This document shows, one piece after another, positions 42,001 to 50,474 of a stretch of 64,000 bases of DNA; the first letter of the stretch is position 1, and each line of letters begins with the position of its first letter. The stretch is taken from assembly GCA_020444515.1 (NCBI GenBank), contig JAHLKX010000005.1, positions 422,988-486,987 of the forward strand, given 5' to 3'. Source of the stretch: Bacteroidota bacterium. Lineage in GTDB: Bacteria; Bacteroidota; Bacteroidia; Bacteroidales; JAADJA01. Made by a program: the position numbers and the translations under genes. Below the pieces are notes generated by a model. That model was given only the letters and a program-made list of their open reading frames with translations. It had not been told where the DNA came from and ran no database searches.

Positions 42001-42720
42001 GCAGATGTGAACCTGTTGCTGCGAAAAAAGATTTCCCGTCATTTTAATGTTTTGGGAGGCATATTTTATCAGTATTTCAAAGTGAATGATACGGCCAATC
42101 GTTTCATCGGTAACCAGGTGGTTAATTTGCTGGATACCCTGGCCTACAGGGATCACCATTTTGGTGGTTTATCCATTGCTGCTGAACTCGATACAAGGGA
42201 TGATCAGGTTATCCCCCGGCGCGGAATATACTGGAAAACTGTCCTGTCCGGATTTTGGGGTGCCGATACCGAAGCCAAGGATTTTGGGAAACTAAAAACA
42301 GATTTAAGATTTTATTTGAGTTTTCGCACCGATCCAAGAATGGTTCTGGTTTTGCGATTTGGAGGTGCAGCCAACCTGGGTGCGTATGAATTTTACCATG
42401 CCAACTTTCTGGGTCGAAAAACCAACTTAAGGGGATTTCGAAGCAATCGTTTTGCAGGCGACCAATCCCTATATCAAAATACTGAACTCAGGTTTAAATT
42501 ATTTGACCTCCGCAATTACCTGTTCAATGGACAGGCAGGAATCCTTGCATTTAATGATATTGGTCGTGTATGGGTGGAAGGTGAAAATTCAACAAGATGG
42601 CATGACGGATATGGATTTGGTGTATGGCTAACCCCATTTAATGCATTGGTACTGACCGCAAATTATAATATTTCAAATGAAGAAAAAACCTTTACTTTTA
42701 CGTTTAACTTTTTGTTTTAA
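39001..42720 (+). CDS. Fusion: metallophosphoesterase, kinase-like domain and BamA-like outer membrane barrel
   Basis: 1239 residues, start TTG 39001. After a signal peptide, residues 50-330 are a calcineurin-like phosphoesterase with GDVKY, VVFLGDIIYP, FFLPGNHDWERG, VIATHHPLIS and AAGHEHNLQ; the GDxxY form recalls purple acid phosphatases. Residues 400-800 include VRMEDPEGKQYVLRSVNKY and, near 612, MLINDWDRHDDQWRW, a kinase-like catalytic-loop pattern as in HipA/phosphoinositide kinase relatives. From about residue 890 to the end is a BamA/TamA-type barrel (GGYNIDDGIFISGGIQF, ELDTRDDQVIPRRGIYW, LRGFRSNRFAGD) closing with FLF. So an outer membrane protein carries two enzymes on the periplasmic side. 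Similar fusions exist in Bacteroidota; substrates are unknown. Confidence 0.85.
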   Translation: MNRRTYFFISIYVIFNLTFTAVSLPAQKTYYAESVSGWDSLIAMNNQKPEYSLFLIGDVKYPSSDPAVVNLLQYHLLESGHNSGVVFLGDIIYPKGLPDEDDLGYEKAMDDLSAILSRLKDYNGDVFFLPGNHDWERGREQGWERVQNEEKKIEELLARENVYLPDGGCPGPVDIEISDNVVLLILNSQWFFQNYEKPGPDDGCDFEDENGIFIAIEDAIRRNQVKHIVIATHHPLISAGNHGGHFPVSRLLFPMLDVQKSLYIPLPGFIYTGYRKYFGHIQDLAHPVYRSFRQQLFNLLDQYPNLIYAAGHEHNLQFKAMDSVFHIVSGGGGEGTYIARKKNKADFAIQSRGMAVLRFLADGKAWIEFYVPNGTKAGHLVFRKELYQKPVASSSQKENIESVKYADSSVTKSLNNFYEARGFRRFWMGDNYRKLWSQEVTFPVFDIGSEKGGLTILKRGGGQQTRSVRMEDPEGKQYVLRSVNKYVEKALDPELRNTIAEDAVQDGISASNPYGALTVPKMADAVGVYHTNPKLVWVPDDSRLGIYRRDLANDVFLFEERPDDDRSDIASFGRSEKIRSTSKMIEKLREEQDHRIDQKSVVRARLFDMLINDWDRHDDQWRWASFKEGDFRIYKPIPRDRDQVYFVNEGVIMWLASRDFIMPKFQGFDYTIDNVKGLGFNARYFDRSFMTEPDLDDWSNIAEDIKQSLTDSIIHEAVRAFPPEIYTLKGEDTEAKLKARRNQIQKYAETYYRYLSRTVDVVGTDDRDLFEVERKENGNTNVKVTAISDKKGKRKFVMYNREFKPDETREIRLYGLKDDDNFYITGNGKKGIKIRVIGGKNNDTIVDNSHVTGWGRKTLVYDRKDKVNHLVKGRETRMKLSSDPSVNIYDRKQFKYNKTYPLIGGGYNIDDGIFISGGIQFNRYNFRDSTIQKLKANLAFETQAFGVEYEGVFSGISQRFDLVVDAALSMPRNVDNFFGLGNETKLEVEDKSYYRVRYEYADVNLLLRKKISRHFNVLGGIFYQYFKVNDTANRFIGNQVVNLLDTLAYRDHHFGGLSIAAELDTRDDQVIPRRGIYWKTVLSGFWGADTEAKDFGKLKTDLRFYLSFRTDPRMVLVLRFGGAANLGAYEFYHANFLGRKTNLRGFRSNRFAGDQSLYQNTELRFKLFDLRNYLFNGQAGILAFNDIGRVWVEGENSTRWHDGYGFGVWLTPFNALVLTANYNISNEEKTFTFTFNFLF

Positions 42721-42762
42721 TGAAGGCACTGATTGATCTCAGTTTGCATAAAACCAAAATGA

Positions 42763-43968
42763 ATGAATACAATTGATGCAAGCCTGCTGGAAGAGGCCGC
42801 CAATTATGCCCGGAATTATCTTGAAGAAAATTTGCCGGAGAACCTGTTTTTCCATAGTCCTGACCATACCTTTTATGTGGTAAATGCAGCCAATGAAATT
42901 GGGGCTAAAAGTGATCTTAGCCATGAAGATTTAAACCTTGTTTTATTTTGTGCCTGGTTTCATGACCTTGGCTATTCAAAGACGTATATGAACCATGAAG
43001 AACAAAGTATAGCAATAGCCACGTCTTTTTTGGAAAAAAAGGGAGCTGACCAGGAACTGATCCGGCATGTTGCGGAAATTATCATGGCAACCAAAATTCC
43101 TCAGGATCCCAGGGATGAAGTGGCAAAGGTTTTATGTGATGCTGATTTGAAACACCTATCCGAAGTCAATTACTACGATTTTGCAGAAAAAATTAGGCAG
43201 GAGCAGAAATCTGTTGAGAATCGTAAGATCAGCAAGCTCGATTTCGATCTTTTATCGGAAGCATTTTTCAAACAACACCATTACCATACCGATTATGGTA
43301 AAAAGGTATTAAGCAAAGGGAAAGAAAAGAATTTTGAAATGATTCAGCATAACATTACCAAAAGACAAAAGAAAATGGATCAGCAACTCAATGAGAAAAA
43401 TAAAGAACTGGAGAAGCTCCAGAAAAAGCTTGAAAAGAAAAAAGGATATTCCCGTGGAGTTGAATCCATGTTTCGTCTTACAGCCAGGAACCAAATAAAC
43501 CTGAGCTCCATTGCGGATAATAAATCCAATATTTTGATCTCGGTCAATACCATCATCATTTCCATTTTATTGTCGGTACTGGTTAGCCGGTTCAGTGAAT
43601 TCCCAAATATTATATTACCGACCCTGGTGTTTCTGCTCTTTAGTTTAATCACCATCATTTTTGCTATTCTTTCAACCCGTCCCAATATTTCTTCGGGTAT
43701 TTTTACCAAAGAGGACATCAAGCAGAAAAATGTAAACCTGTTGTTTTTTGGAAATTTCTACAATATGAGTCTGGAGGATTATGAATGGGGTTTGGAGGAA
43801 ATGATGCGGGATGATGATTATTTGTATGCCACAATGATCAAAGATCAGTATTTCCTGGGAAAGGTGCTGGCAAAAAAATATAAGCTGCTGAGAATTGCCT
43901 ATAATTTTTTCATGTTCGGCCTCATCATTTCTGTTGCAGCTTACGTTCTGGCCTTTACAAATTTGTAA
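42763..43968 (+). CDS. HD-domain protein fused to a Pycsar-effector-type membrane module
   Basis: 401 residues. The N-terminal HD phosphohydrolase domain has SPDHTFYVVN (His35), CAWFHDLGYSKTY (His67-Asp68) and VLCDADLKHLS. A charged coiled coil (residues 185-225) follows. Then the PycTM-type (DUF5706) region: FRLTARNQINLSSIADNKSNILISVNT-like residues in the pattern N-x-L-S-x-x-A-D-x-K-S, two membrane helices near 255-310, STRPNIS, and a last helix (IAYNFFMFGLIISVAAYVL). In Pycsar defence the effector senses cCMP or cUMP and disrupts the membrane. Here the module is joined to an HD hydrolase, and no Pycsar cyclase is adjacent, so the role may be housekeeping nucleotide signalling. Confidence 0.84.
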   Translation: MNTIDASLLEEAANYARNYLEENLPENLFFHSPDHTFYVVNAANEIGAKSDLSHEDLNLVLFCAWFHDLGYSKTYMNHEEQSIAIATSFLEKKGADQELIRHVAEIIMATKIPQDPRDEVAKVLCDADLKHLSEVNYYDFAEKIRQEQKSVENRKISKLDFDLLSEAFFKQHHYHTDYGKKVLSKGKEKNFEMIQHNITKRQKKMDQQLNEKNKELEKLQKKLEKKKGYSRGVESMFRLTARNQINLSSIADNKSNILISVNTIIISILLSVLVSRFSEFPNIILPTLVFLLFSLITIIFAILSTRPNISSGIFTKEDIKQKNVNLLFFGNFYNMSLEDYEWGLEEMMRDDDYLYATMIKDQYFLGKVLAKKYKLLRIAYNFFMFGLIISVAAYVLAFTNL

Positions 43969-43983
43969 GTTATCAGGATTTTG

Positions 43984-44835
43984 CTAGCGAATAGAATAGG
44001 TAATTTTGCAACCGGTTATCGCTCCTGAGTAAGGTACGATGGACCATCCCTTGCTTTTAAATTTGGTTTTGTGAAAATGGGGGATTAATATACCCGATAA
44101 GGATCCTACCAGTAAACCTGTAAAAACATCTGTCGGAAAGTGTTTCATGGCTTTGTATCGGTAATAGCCGACCACCAGTGGTGGTATGAGTGCGGCACCA
44201 AATAACCAGTACTTGCGGTTACCAAGCTCAGGATGATAATCACTATAAACTTTGGCCATAAAAAACGAGGAGGCAGCCGGTGTTGAAACATGACCTGAAA
44301 AAAATGAATTGGTGGTTCCCGATTCTGATCTATCAATATAGGGTATTCCTGGACTATAAACCAGTGGCCGGGGTCGCTGCACAAGGCTGGCGGCAATAAC
44401 ATAAAGATTTCCGTTGACGGCGTGTGTTTCACCATACAATGTGATCAGGTCAAACCAATCACGCCGGATCGACTTATCCAGCCCGAGAAGCACTGGCAAA
44501 GCCACAGATATATTTAAAGCGATATCAGATATTGACTGGGCCTGATCTATAAAATCCGGGTTTTGACGGACCGCTCTTTGGTCAATCGGCAGCAGATTAT
44601 CAGGATTGAGCTGAAGTATGTCGATTGAGTCCAGACCAGGGATATTTCCTACATAATTCAGTCCAAGAGCATTGGTGCCAAAAAGGATGAGGGTTGCCGG
44701 GATCTCCCATTTTTTATTTATGGTATAAACGGATGCTTTATCCGGATTATCCTGCTGACCATAGCACCATAAATGGCTTAGCAGGAATAGAAGCGTTCCC
44801 AAAATCAGGTTTTTCCAATCAAATACACCCATCAT
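43984..44835 (-). CDS. PAP2-family phosphatase, exported
   Basis: 283 residues from ATG 44835. The signal peptide is GTLLFLLSHLWCYGQ. The three phosphatase motifs are present: LVQRPRPL (KX6RP type), FFSGHVSTPA (the PSGH motif as FSGH) and YYRYKAMKHFPTDVFTG (SRX5HX3D type). Helices around residues 100-250 fit the lipid phosphatase family. It should remove phosphate from a lipid such as undecaprenyl diphosphate or from phosphatidate at the periplasmic side. Convergent with the HD-PycTM gene, with a 15-base gap. Confidence 0.87.
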   Translation of the reverse strand: MMGVFDWKNLILGTLLFLLSHLWCYGQQDNPDKASVYTINKKWEIPATLILFGTNALGLNYVGNIPGLDSIDILQLNPDNLLPIDQRAVRQNPDFIDQAQSISDIALNISVALPVLLGLDKSIRRDWFDLITLYGETHAVNGNLYVIAASLVQRPRPLVYSPGIPYIDRSESGTTNSFFSGHVSTPAASSFFMAKVYSDYHPELGNRKYWLFGAALIPPLVVGYYRYKAMKHFPTDVFTGLLVGSLSGILIPHFHKTKFKSKGWSIVPYSGAITGCKITYSIR

Positions 44836-44847
44836 CAAGCTGAAATT

Positions 44848-46710
44848 CTATGCGTAGTCCTGTTTCATGCTAAGATCCTCTGCAAAATCCAGGCGTTCGA
44901 GGATCACCTCCTTTTTACGTTGATAGTTCTGCATGCGGCGCAATATTCGGGCAAGTAATTTAATGGCTTTTTCAATTTGTGGTCCCTTGTTGAGCATTAC
45001 ACATTCGGCACGCTGTGCTGCGGCAGCATCGGTTATTTCGGCCCTGGACGGCAATCCTTTTTTTGCCATGTTTTCAAGTACCTGCGTGGCCCAAATATCC
45101 GGCACATGAGCGGCTTCACATACCCGCAATATTTCTTCCTGAATGGTGGCAATATTTTTCCAGCCGGTTTCAATGGCAAGATCGCCTCGCGCGATCATCA
45201 CCCCGACGGGGTAGGATTGCATCGCTGTGAGCAGGATTTGGGGCAGATTGTTAAAGCCTTTTCTGGTTTCAATTTTTAAAACAATACCGATCCTGGCTTC
45301 CAGTTCGGTCAGTTTATCCAACAATTGTTGTACGTCATGGTGATCATTTACAAAGGAGACATTGACAGCATCTGCATGCTGGGCCACAAAATCAAGGTCC
45401 TTGATGTCTTTGGGCGTAAGTCCGGTAACTGACAGATCGCTGACCGGTAGATTGATACCCTTATCGGCCCTGAGTTTAGCACCCGTATCTTTGGCATTGA
45501 TGATCTTAACCACCAATTCATCACCGGTATTTGATTCAATGATACCTTCAATTTTCCCATCATCAAAAAGAATGGGTTCGCCGATTTTCACATCGTTGAA
45601 AACTTCGGGAAGGGTGCATGAAATATGAGCCATGCTTACAAGGTTGCCTTTTTCGTCGTATTGTGCTGGCTCACCGGGTGCAGGATCACGGTGGATCTTC
45701 AATTGATCACCCGGGAAAAGGGTAACGCTTTGTTCGATGGGTGAAAGTTCACCCATGGTAAAATGTCGTTCCCCTTTCTCATCCTGTTTGTAAACTTCGA
45801 ATGAGGTGCCGGCTGCAATATAAGCAGAATCGGTAGTAGAGGCCCATTTCCCATCTTTTTGTTTCCTGATGACCTCCAGTTTGCATTTTTTATCACGGCT
45901 ATCTGTAAATCTGATCTCATCTCCTCTTTTTACAAGGCTAAGCCATTCTGCATCCATCGGAATGTGCGTGACCGTAGAATTTCCAGGGGGCGATGCTTCA
46001 GGAGGAGCCAGCCAAACAAGGGTAGGGCCGGTAATTCTTCCCATTATATCTTTCTCTGGTTTAATACGGATAACCTGGGGGCCGGCGACCATGGCTCCCG
46101 TCCTTAATTTGGGTCCACCCAGGTCCATCATTACCTTACATTGTTTATGTTTCTGTGTACTGGCTTTACGGATATTGGCAATCATTTTTTCCCAGGTTTC
46201 AGGGGTGTCATGGGCACAATTGATCCGGGCGCTGTTCATCCCTAATGAAATCAATTTGTTTACGAAGGATTGATCCTGAGCTGCTGTGTTGGGAATGGTC
46301 ACCATGATCCGGGTCCTGCGTTTTTTCGATTTATTCCCAAAAAGGGCTTTGGTGTTGGCATTCATTACCTTACCGCTTTTTTTGATAGAAAGTGTCCCTT
46401 TCTGATTTTCATTTTTTGGGTTACCGCTTAAATAGTTTAGTATGGTTTTAATAGCCAACAAGCTGCGCATCACATGGCCTTCGCAATTGCTGAGTCCGGG
46501 CAATCCCATAAAGCGCAATTCTTGTTGCAGATCTTCGATATAGTGACTGCGCAAAGCCATGTAATGAACCAGGTTTCGTGCACTTTTCCGGTATGCAGGA
46601 TGAATTTTTTGGAGCTCCTTCGTATATTTGGTCTCCATTTCATTTGCAGTTTCGAGAATGGCATTGATCTGACCCTGGAGGCGGGATAATTTTTTTTCGG
46701 TGAGTTTCAT
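44848..46710 (-). CDS. Atypical pyruvate kinase-like protein
   Basis: 620 residues from ATG 46710. Residues 1-125 form a helical domain (RLQGQINAILETANEMET, HYMALRSHYIEDLQQEL) not found in classical pyruvate kinase. The barrel follows: RIMVTIPNT, GMNSARINCAHD, KVMMDLGGPKLRTG, then a B-domain longer than usual, LPVSDLSVTGLTPKD, LDFVAQHADAVNVSF, IVLKIETRKG and MIARGDLAIETGW, then TQVLENM, GLPSRAEITDAA and VMLNKGP. The usual SGETA after VML is replaced by NKGPQ, and the C-terminal regulatory domain is missing. Active-site residues for phosphoenolpyruvate and metal look kept. It may be a kinase with a different allostery. It precedes the PAP2 gene by 12 bases. Confidence 0.85.
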   Translation of the reverse strand: MKLTEKKLSRLQGQINAILETANEMETKYTKELQKIHPAYRKSARNLVHYMALRSHYIEDLQQELRFMGLPGLSNCEGHVMRSLLAIKTILNYLSGNPKNENQKGTLSIKKSGKVMNANTKALFGNKSKKRRTRIMVTIPNTAAQDQSFVNKLISLGMNSARINCAHDTPETWEKMIANIRKASTQKHKQCKVMMDLGGPKLRTGAMVAGPQVIRIKPEKDIMGRITGPTLVWLAPPEASPPGNSTVTHIPMDAEWLSLVKRGDEIRFTDSRDKKCKLEVIRKQKDGKWASTTDSAYIAAGTSFEVYKQDEKGERHFTMGELSPIEQSVTLFPGDQLKIHRDPAPGEPAQYDEKGNLVSMAHISCTLPEVFNDVKIGEPILFDDGKIEGIIESNTGDELVVKIINAKDTGAKLRADKGINLPVSDLSVTGLTPKDIKDLDFVAQHADAVNVSFVNDHHDVQQLLDKLTELEARIGIVLKIETRKGFNNLPQILLTAMQSYPVGVMIARGDLAIETGWKNIATIQEEILRVCEAAHVPDIWATQVLENMAKKGLPSRAEITDAAAAQRAECVMLNKGPQIEKAIKLLARILRRMQNYQRKKEVILERLDFAEDLSMKQDYA

Positions 46711-46802
46711 TGATAAATTGTTGGAATGAGCCACAAATATAGGATTTTTCGATTTGATGGTCCTTAAAATTCGGTCCCATTGGGCAATTTCGGATAATCA
46801 TT

Positions 46803-48578
46803 TTATTCGTCTGAAAACTCTTCGAGCAGCTTGCGATAAGTTGAGAAAACCTTCGCCCTGGAGACAAAACCCAGGTATTTGCCTTCTTTGATCACGGGAA
46901 GATTATAATTTTCTGATTCGCTGAATTTGCGGGCTATATCTTCCATGGATTCATCGGGATTCACGATCGGATCAGGCATGTACATCAGATCGCGAATGAA
47001 GGTTGTATCGTAAACTTCACGGTTGAAAATGATGTTGCGGATATCATTGATAAAAATGATGCCATAAAAGTTATTTTCATGATCAATAACCGGAAATACA
47101 TTTCGCTGGGAATGGGGAACGACTTTTACAAAATCCCCTAAGGTGGCATTCAGATCGATGGTTTGAAAGTTGGTTTCCAGCAATGTGTCGATCTTCATCC
47201 TGGATAACATGGCTTTGTCTTTATGATGGGTGATCAACTCGCCTCGTTCCGCCAGCCTTTTGGCATAAATGGAATGGGGTTCAAAATATTTAATGGTGAG
47301 GTAAGAAATTGTTGCAGTAATGATAAGTGGTGTCAATAAAGCATAACCTCCGGTTATTTCGGCGATAAGAAAAATTCCGGTAAGGGGTGCATGCATCACA
47401 CCCGACATCACGCCTGCCATCCCCACCAGTGCAAAATTGGGTTCCGATACCATCACCCCTGGGATCAGATTAAGCAGTTTTGCAGCCAGGTATCCGGCAA
47501 TGCCTCCCATAAACAATGAAGGTGCAAAAATACCTCCAATACCACCGCTGCCATTGGTTACTGAAGTTGCAACCGCTTTAAAAATGAGGATCATGAACAT
47601 GATCAATAATAAGAACCAGGTTTGATCTTTGAGCATAAAAAACAGACCTTCATTGATCAGGTCCTTATCCCTGCCTGAAAGCACTTCCTGCAGGATCTCA
47701 TAGCCCTCACCAAATAGCGAAGGAAATACGAAAATAAGGATTCCCAGGATGATCCCACCTATCAGGAGCTTTTGCAATGTGCTTTTAATCCTGTTGAACA
47801 ATCCTTCTATATAAACGGTCATTCGTGTAAAATACACCGAAACCAGGCCGGTAAATATGCCCAGGATTATGAAGTAAGGAATATGCCTCAGGAAAAAAGG
47901 ATCGGTAACATCAAAAGAAAACAGAATCCTGCTGCCACTTAAGAAAAATGCCACGGATGCCCCGGTAACTGCAGAGATCAAAAGGGGAATCAATGAGGAA
48001 AGGGTAAGATCGATCATGAGTACTTCGATGGCAAATACAATGGCTGCTATCGGTGATTTAAAAATTCCGGCAATGGCTCCTGCTGCGCCACAACCAATCA
48101 GGATGGTGAGGGTTTTTCGATTCAGACGGAATAACTTTCCAAGATTCGACCCGATGGCGGATCCTGTGAGAACGATCGGGGCTTCCAGTCCGACACTTCC
48201 TCCAAAAGCTACGGTAAATGTGCTGCCAATCATGGATGAATAGGTGTGGTGCAATTCCATGATCCCATTTTTTCGGGAGATGGCATATAAAATGCGACTC
48301 ACACCATGCCCGATATTTTTTCGTAAAATGTATTTGGTAAATAAAACGGTAATGGTGATGCCAGCCAATGGTAAAGCCAGGTAAAGAAAATTCTCTTTTT
48401 CAAACTGAAATCCTTTTGAAATAAGATAAAAAGTATAGTGTACGAGATTCTTCAAAATCACTGCTGCCAATCCGCTTAATAAACCCACAACGAGGCTCAG
48501 TATCAGGATAAACTGACTGGTACTGATTCGCCGGTTGCGCCAGATCATGATCCTGTTGATAAAAGCAGGTTGTTTCAT
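46803..48578 (-). CDS. CLC-type chloride channel/transporter with CBS domains, copy 1
   Basis: 591 residues. The CLC core (about residues 20-425) shows GHGVSRILYAI in place of GSGIP, GGSVGLEAPIV with the gating glutamate, FKSPIAAIVFAIEVL, GSGGIGGIFAPSLF and GVMHAPLTGIFLIAEITGGY. Two CBS domains (about residues 460-590) follow and likely bind adenine nucleotides. The protein is a close paralog of the next one, 48612-50387; the pair is arranged in tandem on the minus strand with a 33-base gap. Ion selectivity (chloride, fluoride, nitrate) cannot be read from the sequence. Confidence 0.93.
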   Translation of the reverse strand: MKQPAFINRIMIWRNRRISTSQFILILSLVVGLLSGLAAVILKNLVHYTFYLISKGFQFEKENFLYLALPLAGITITVLFTKYILRKNIGHGVSRILYAISRKNGIMELHHTYSSMIGSTFTVAFGGSVGLEAPIVLTGSAIGSNLGKLFRLNRKTLTILIGCGAAGAIAGIFKSPIAAIVFAIEVLMIDLTLSSLIPLLISAVTGASVAFFLSGSRILFSFDVTDPFFLRHIPYFIILGIFTGLVSVYFTRMTVYIEGLFNRIKSTLQKLLIGGIILGILIFVFPSLFGEGYEILQEVLSGRDKDLINEGLFFMLKDQTWFLLLIMFMILIFKAVATSVTNGSGGIGGIFAPSLFMGGIAGYLAAKLLNLIPGVMVSEPNFALVGMAGVMSGVMHAPLTGIFLIAEITGGYALLTPLIITATISYLTIKYFEPHSIYAKRLAERGELITHHKDKAMLSRMKIDTLLETNFQTIDLNATLGDFVKVVPHSQRNVFPVIDHENNFYGIIFINDIRNIIFNREVYDTTFIRDLMYMPDPIVNPDESMEDIARKFSESENYNLPVIKEGKYLGFVSRAKVFSTYRKLLEEFSDE

Positions 48579-48611
48579 GCAGATTGGTTGCGATTTAAAT
48601 GCAAATATAGC

Positions 48612-50387
48612 TTAATGTTCAGATATGTCTTTCAGCAACTCCCGGTACTTGGAAAATACATTGGCACGTGATACAAATCCAACATACCGGTCCTTATCGA
48701 GGACCACCAGGTTGTATTTCCCGGAATGCTGAAATTTTTGGGCAACATCTTCCATGGGTTCCTCCAGCTGAACGATGTTGGTGGGCATAAACATGAGATT
48801 TCTAACATTGGTCGTATCATAATATTCGGGTCGGAACATAATATGCCGTACCTGATCCATGACAATGATACCATAAAATTTATTGTGCTCATCCACCACC
48901 GGAAAGATATTGCGGGTTGATTCCGAAATCACTTTCACAAGATCACGCAACGTGGCATTGGGATGGATGGTTGAGAAATTTGTTTCAATCAGTGAATCGA
49001 TTTTCATGAGGGATAACAAAGCCTTATCCTTGTGGTGTGTAATGAGGTGCACTTTTTTGGAGAGCTGGATGGTATAAACAGAGTCGGGTTCAAATAATTT
49101 AACTGTTCCGTAAGAGATGGTTGCCACAATCATCAGCGGCATGATCAAGTGATATCCTCCGGTAATTTCTGCTATGAGGAATATGGCCGTTAAGGGACCA
49201 TGGATCACCCCTGATATCATTCCTGCCATACCAACCAAAGCAAAATTGCTAACAGGTATCTCTCCCAGCCCGAAATGATTTACTGAAAGGGCATAGAGCA
49301 AACCTACATGAGCACCTGTAAACAGGGTAGGAGCAAAAATACCACCGATTCCTCCTGCTCCAAAGGTAGCTGAAGTAGCAATCACCTTAAACAGGGTAAG
49401 TAACAGCAATAAGAGGAGAATTGCAATGATATTATTCCTGTAATCATAATAAATGCTGCTATCAAAAATGGCAAAATAATTCCCGTTTAAACTCTCATTG
49501 ACGGTTTGATAGCCTTCGCCAAACAGTGGAGGGAATAAAAAAACCAGCAAACCCAGAATGGAAGCTCCAATCGTAAAACGAAATACCCAGCTTTTGATTT
49601 TCTGAAATAACTTTTGTGCAAAGGCAATGGTCCTTATAAAATAGAGAGAAAACAGGGCTGTAATAATTCCCAACCCAACATAATAAGGAACATTACCCAG
49701 ATGGAAACTATCGTTGATTTGAAAGGGATACAAAACATTTTGCCCCAGAAAAAAGTAAGAGGTCAGGGCGGCAATGACCGAGGAAGTAAGCAGTGGAACC
49801 AGCGAAGACATGGTGAGATCGAGCATGATCACTTCCAGTGCGAAAACAATGGCCGTGATGGGGGCTTTAAATATAGCAGCCATGGCCCCGGCACTGGCAA
49901 AACCAAGAAGTGAAACAATTTGCTTGTAATTCAATCCCAATACCCGGCCCAGGTTGGATCCGATGGCAGCCCCCGTCGCAACTGTAGGACCCTCCAACCC
50001 CACCGAACCACCAAATCCCACCGTAAATGAACTTGATATGATCGAGGAGTATACATTATGGGGCTTCATCAACCCATTGGTTTTGGATATGGCAAACAAT
50101 ACATTCGGAACACCATCACCGATGGGTTTCCTTAAAATGAACTTGATGAAGATCATCACGATTAGGATACCAGCTGCCGGGTAGGCAATGTAGAGTAAAT
50201 TTTCATAGCTTTCAGCAAACCAGCCGGTCAATAATTTCTGAATGAAATGGACTGAGTTTTTGATCACCACAGCTGTAAGTCCTGCAGCTAAACCGATGAT
50301 TACACTTAGAATCAACATGAACTGCCGGTCGCTGATATGCTTCAGGCGCCAGTTTGTAAATCGTTCCAGCAGATGTTGATATTTCAT
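48612..50387 (-). CDS. CLC-type chloride channel/transporter with CBS domains, copy 2
   Basis: 591 residues from ATG 50387; the TTG seven codons upstream is less likely. It has the same plan as copy 1: GDGVPNVLFAI, GGSVGLEGPTV, FKAPITAIVFALEVI, GAGGIGGIFAPTLF and GVIHGPLTAIFLIAEITGGY, then two CBS domains with SESTRNIFPVVDEHNKF. The block FALEVIML lacks the second of the two glutamates (IIEEM) found in E. coli ClcA, so the internal proton path glutamate may be missing; this alignment is by eye. Transcription of the pair runs copy 2 then copy 1. Confidence 0.93.
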   Translation of the reverse strand: MKYQHLLERFTNWRLKHISDRQFMLILSVIIGLAAGLTAVVIKNSVHFIQKLLTGWFAESYENLLYIAYPAAGILIVMIFIKFILRKPIGDGVPNVLFAISKTNGLMKPHNVYSSIISSSFTVGFGGSVGLEGPTVATGAAIGSNLGRVLGLNYKQIVSLLGFASAGAMAAIFKAPITAIVFALEVIMLDLTMSSLVPLLTSSVIAALTSYFFLGQNVLYPFQINDSFHLGNVPYYVGLGIITALFSLYFIRTIAFAQKLFQKIKSWVFRFTIGASILGLLVFLFPPLFGEGYQTVNESLNGNYFAIFDSSIYYDYRNNIIAILLLLLLLTLFKVIATSATFGAGGIGGIFAPTLFTGAHVGLLYALSVNHFGLGEIPVSNFALVGMAGMISGVIHGPLTAIFLIAEITGGYHLIMPLMIVATISYGTVKLFEPDSVYTIQLSKKVHLITHHKDKALLSLMKIDSLIETNFSTIHPNATLRDLVKVISESTRNIFPVVDEHNKFYGIIVMDQVRHIMFRPEYYDTTNVRNLMFMPTNIVQLEEPMEDVAQKFQHSGKYNLVVLDKDRYVGFVSRANVFSKYRELLKDISEH

Positions 50388-50474
50388 AAACGGTGCGAAA
50401 TTAATCAAAAAATTAAACGATAAAAATCGAATATCAAACCTTTCGAAAGTTTGGAAAAGAAGTACTTTCGCAAA

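Noticed and set aside
39001..42720. Two separate genes misread as one
   Set aside because: The frame is continuous over 1239 codons and the linker regions show normal codon use, so a true fusion is more likely than a read-through.
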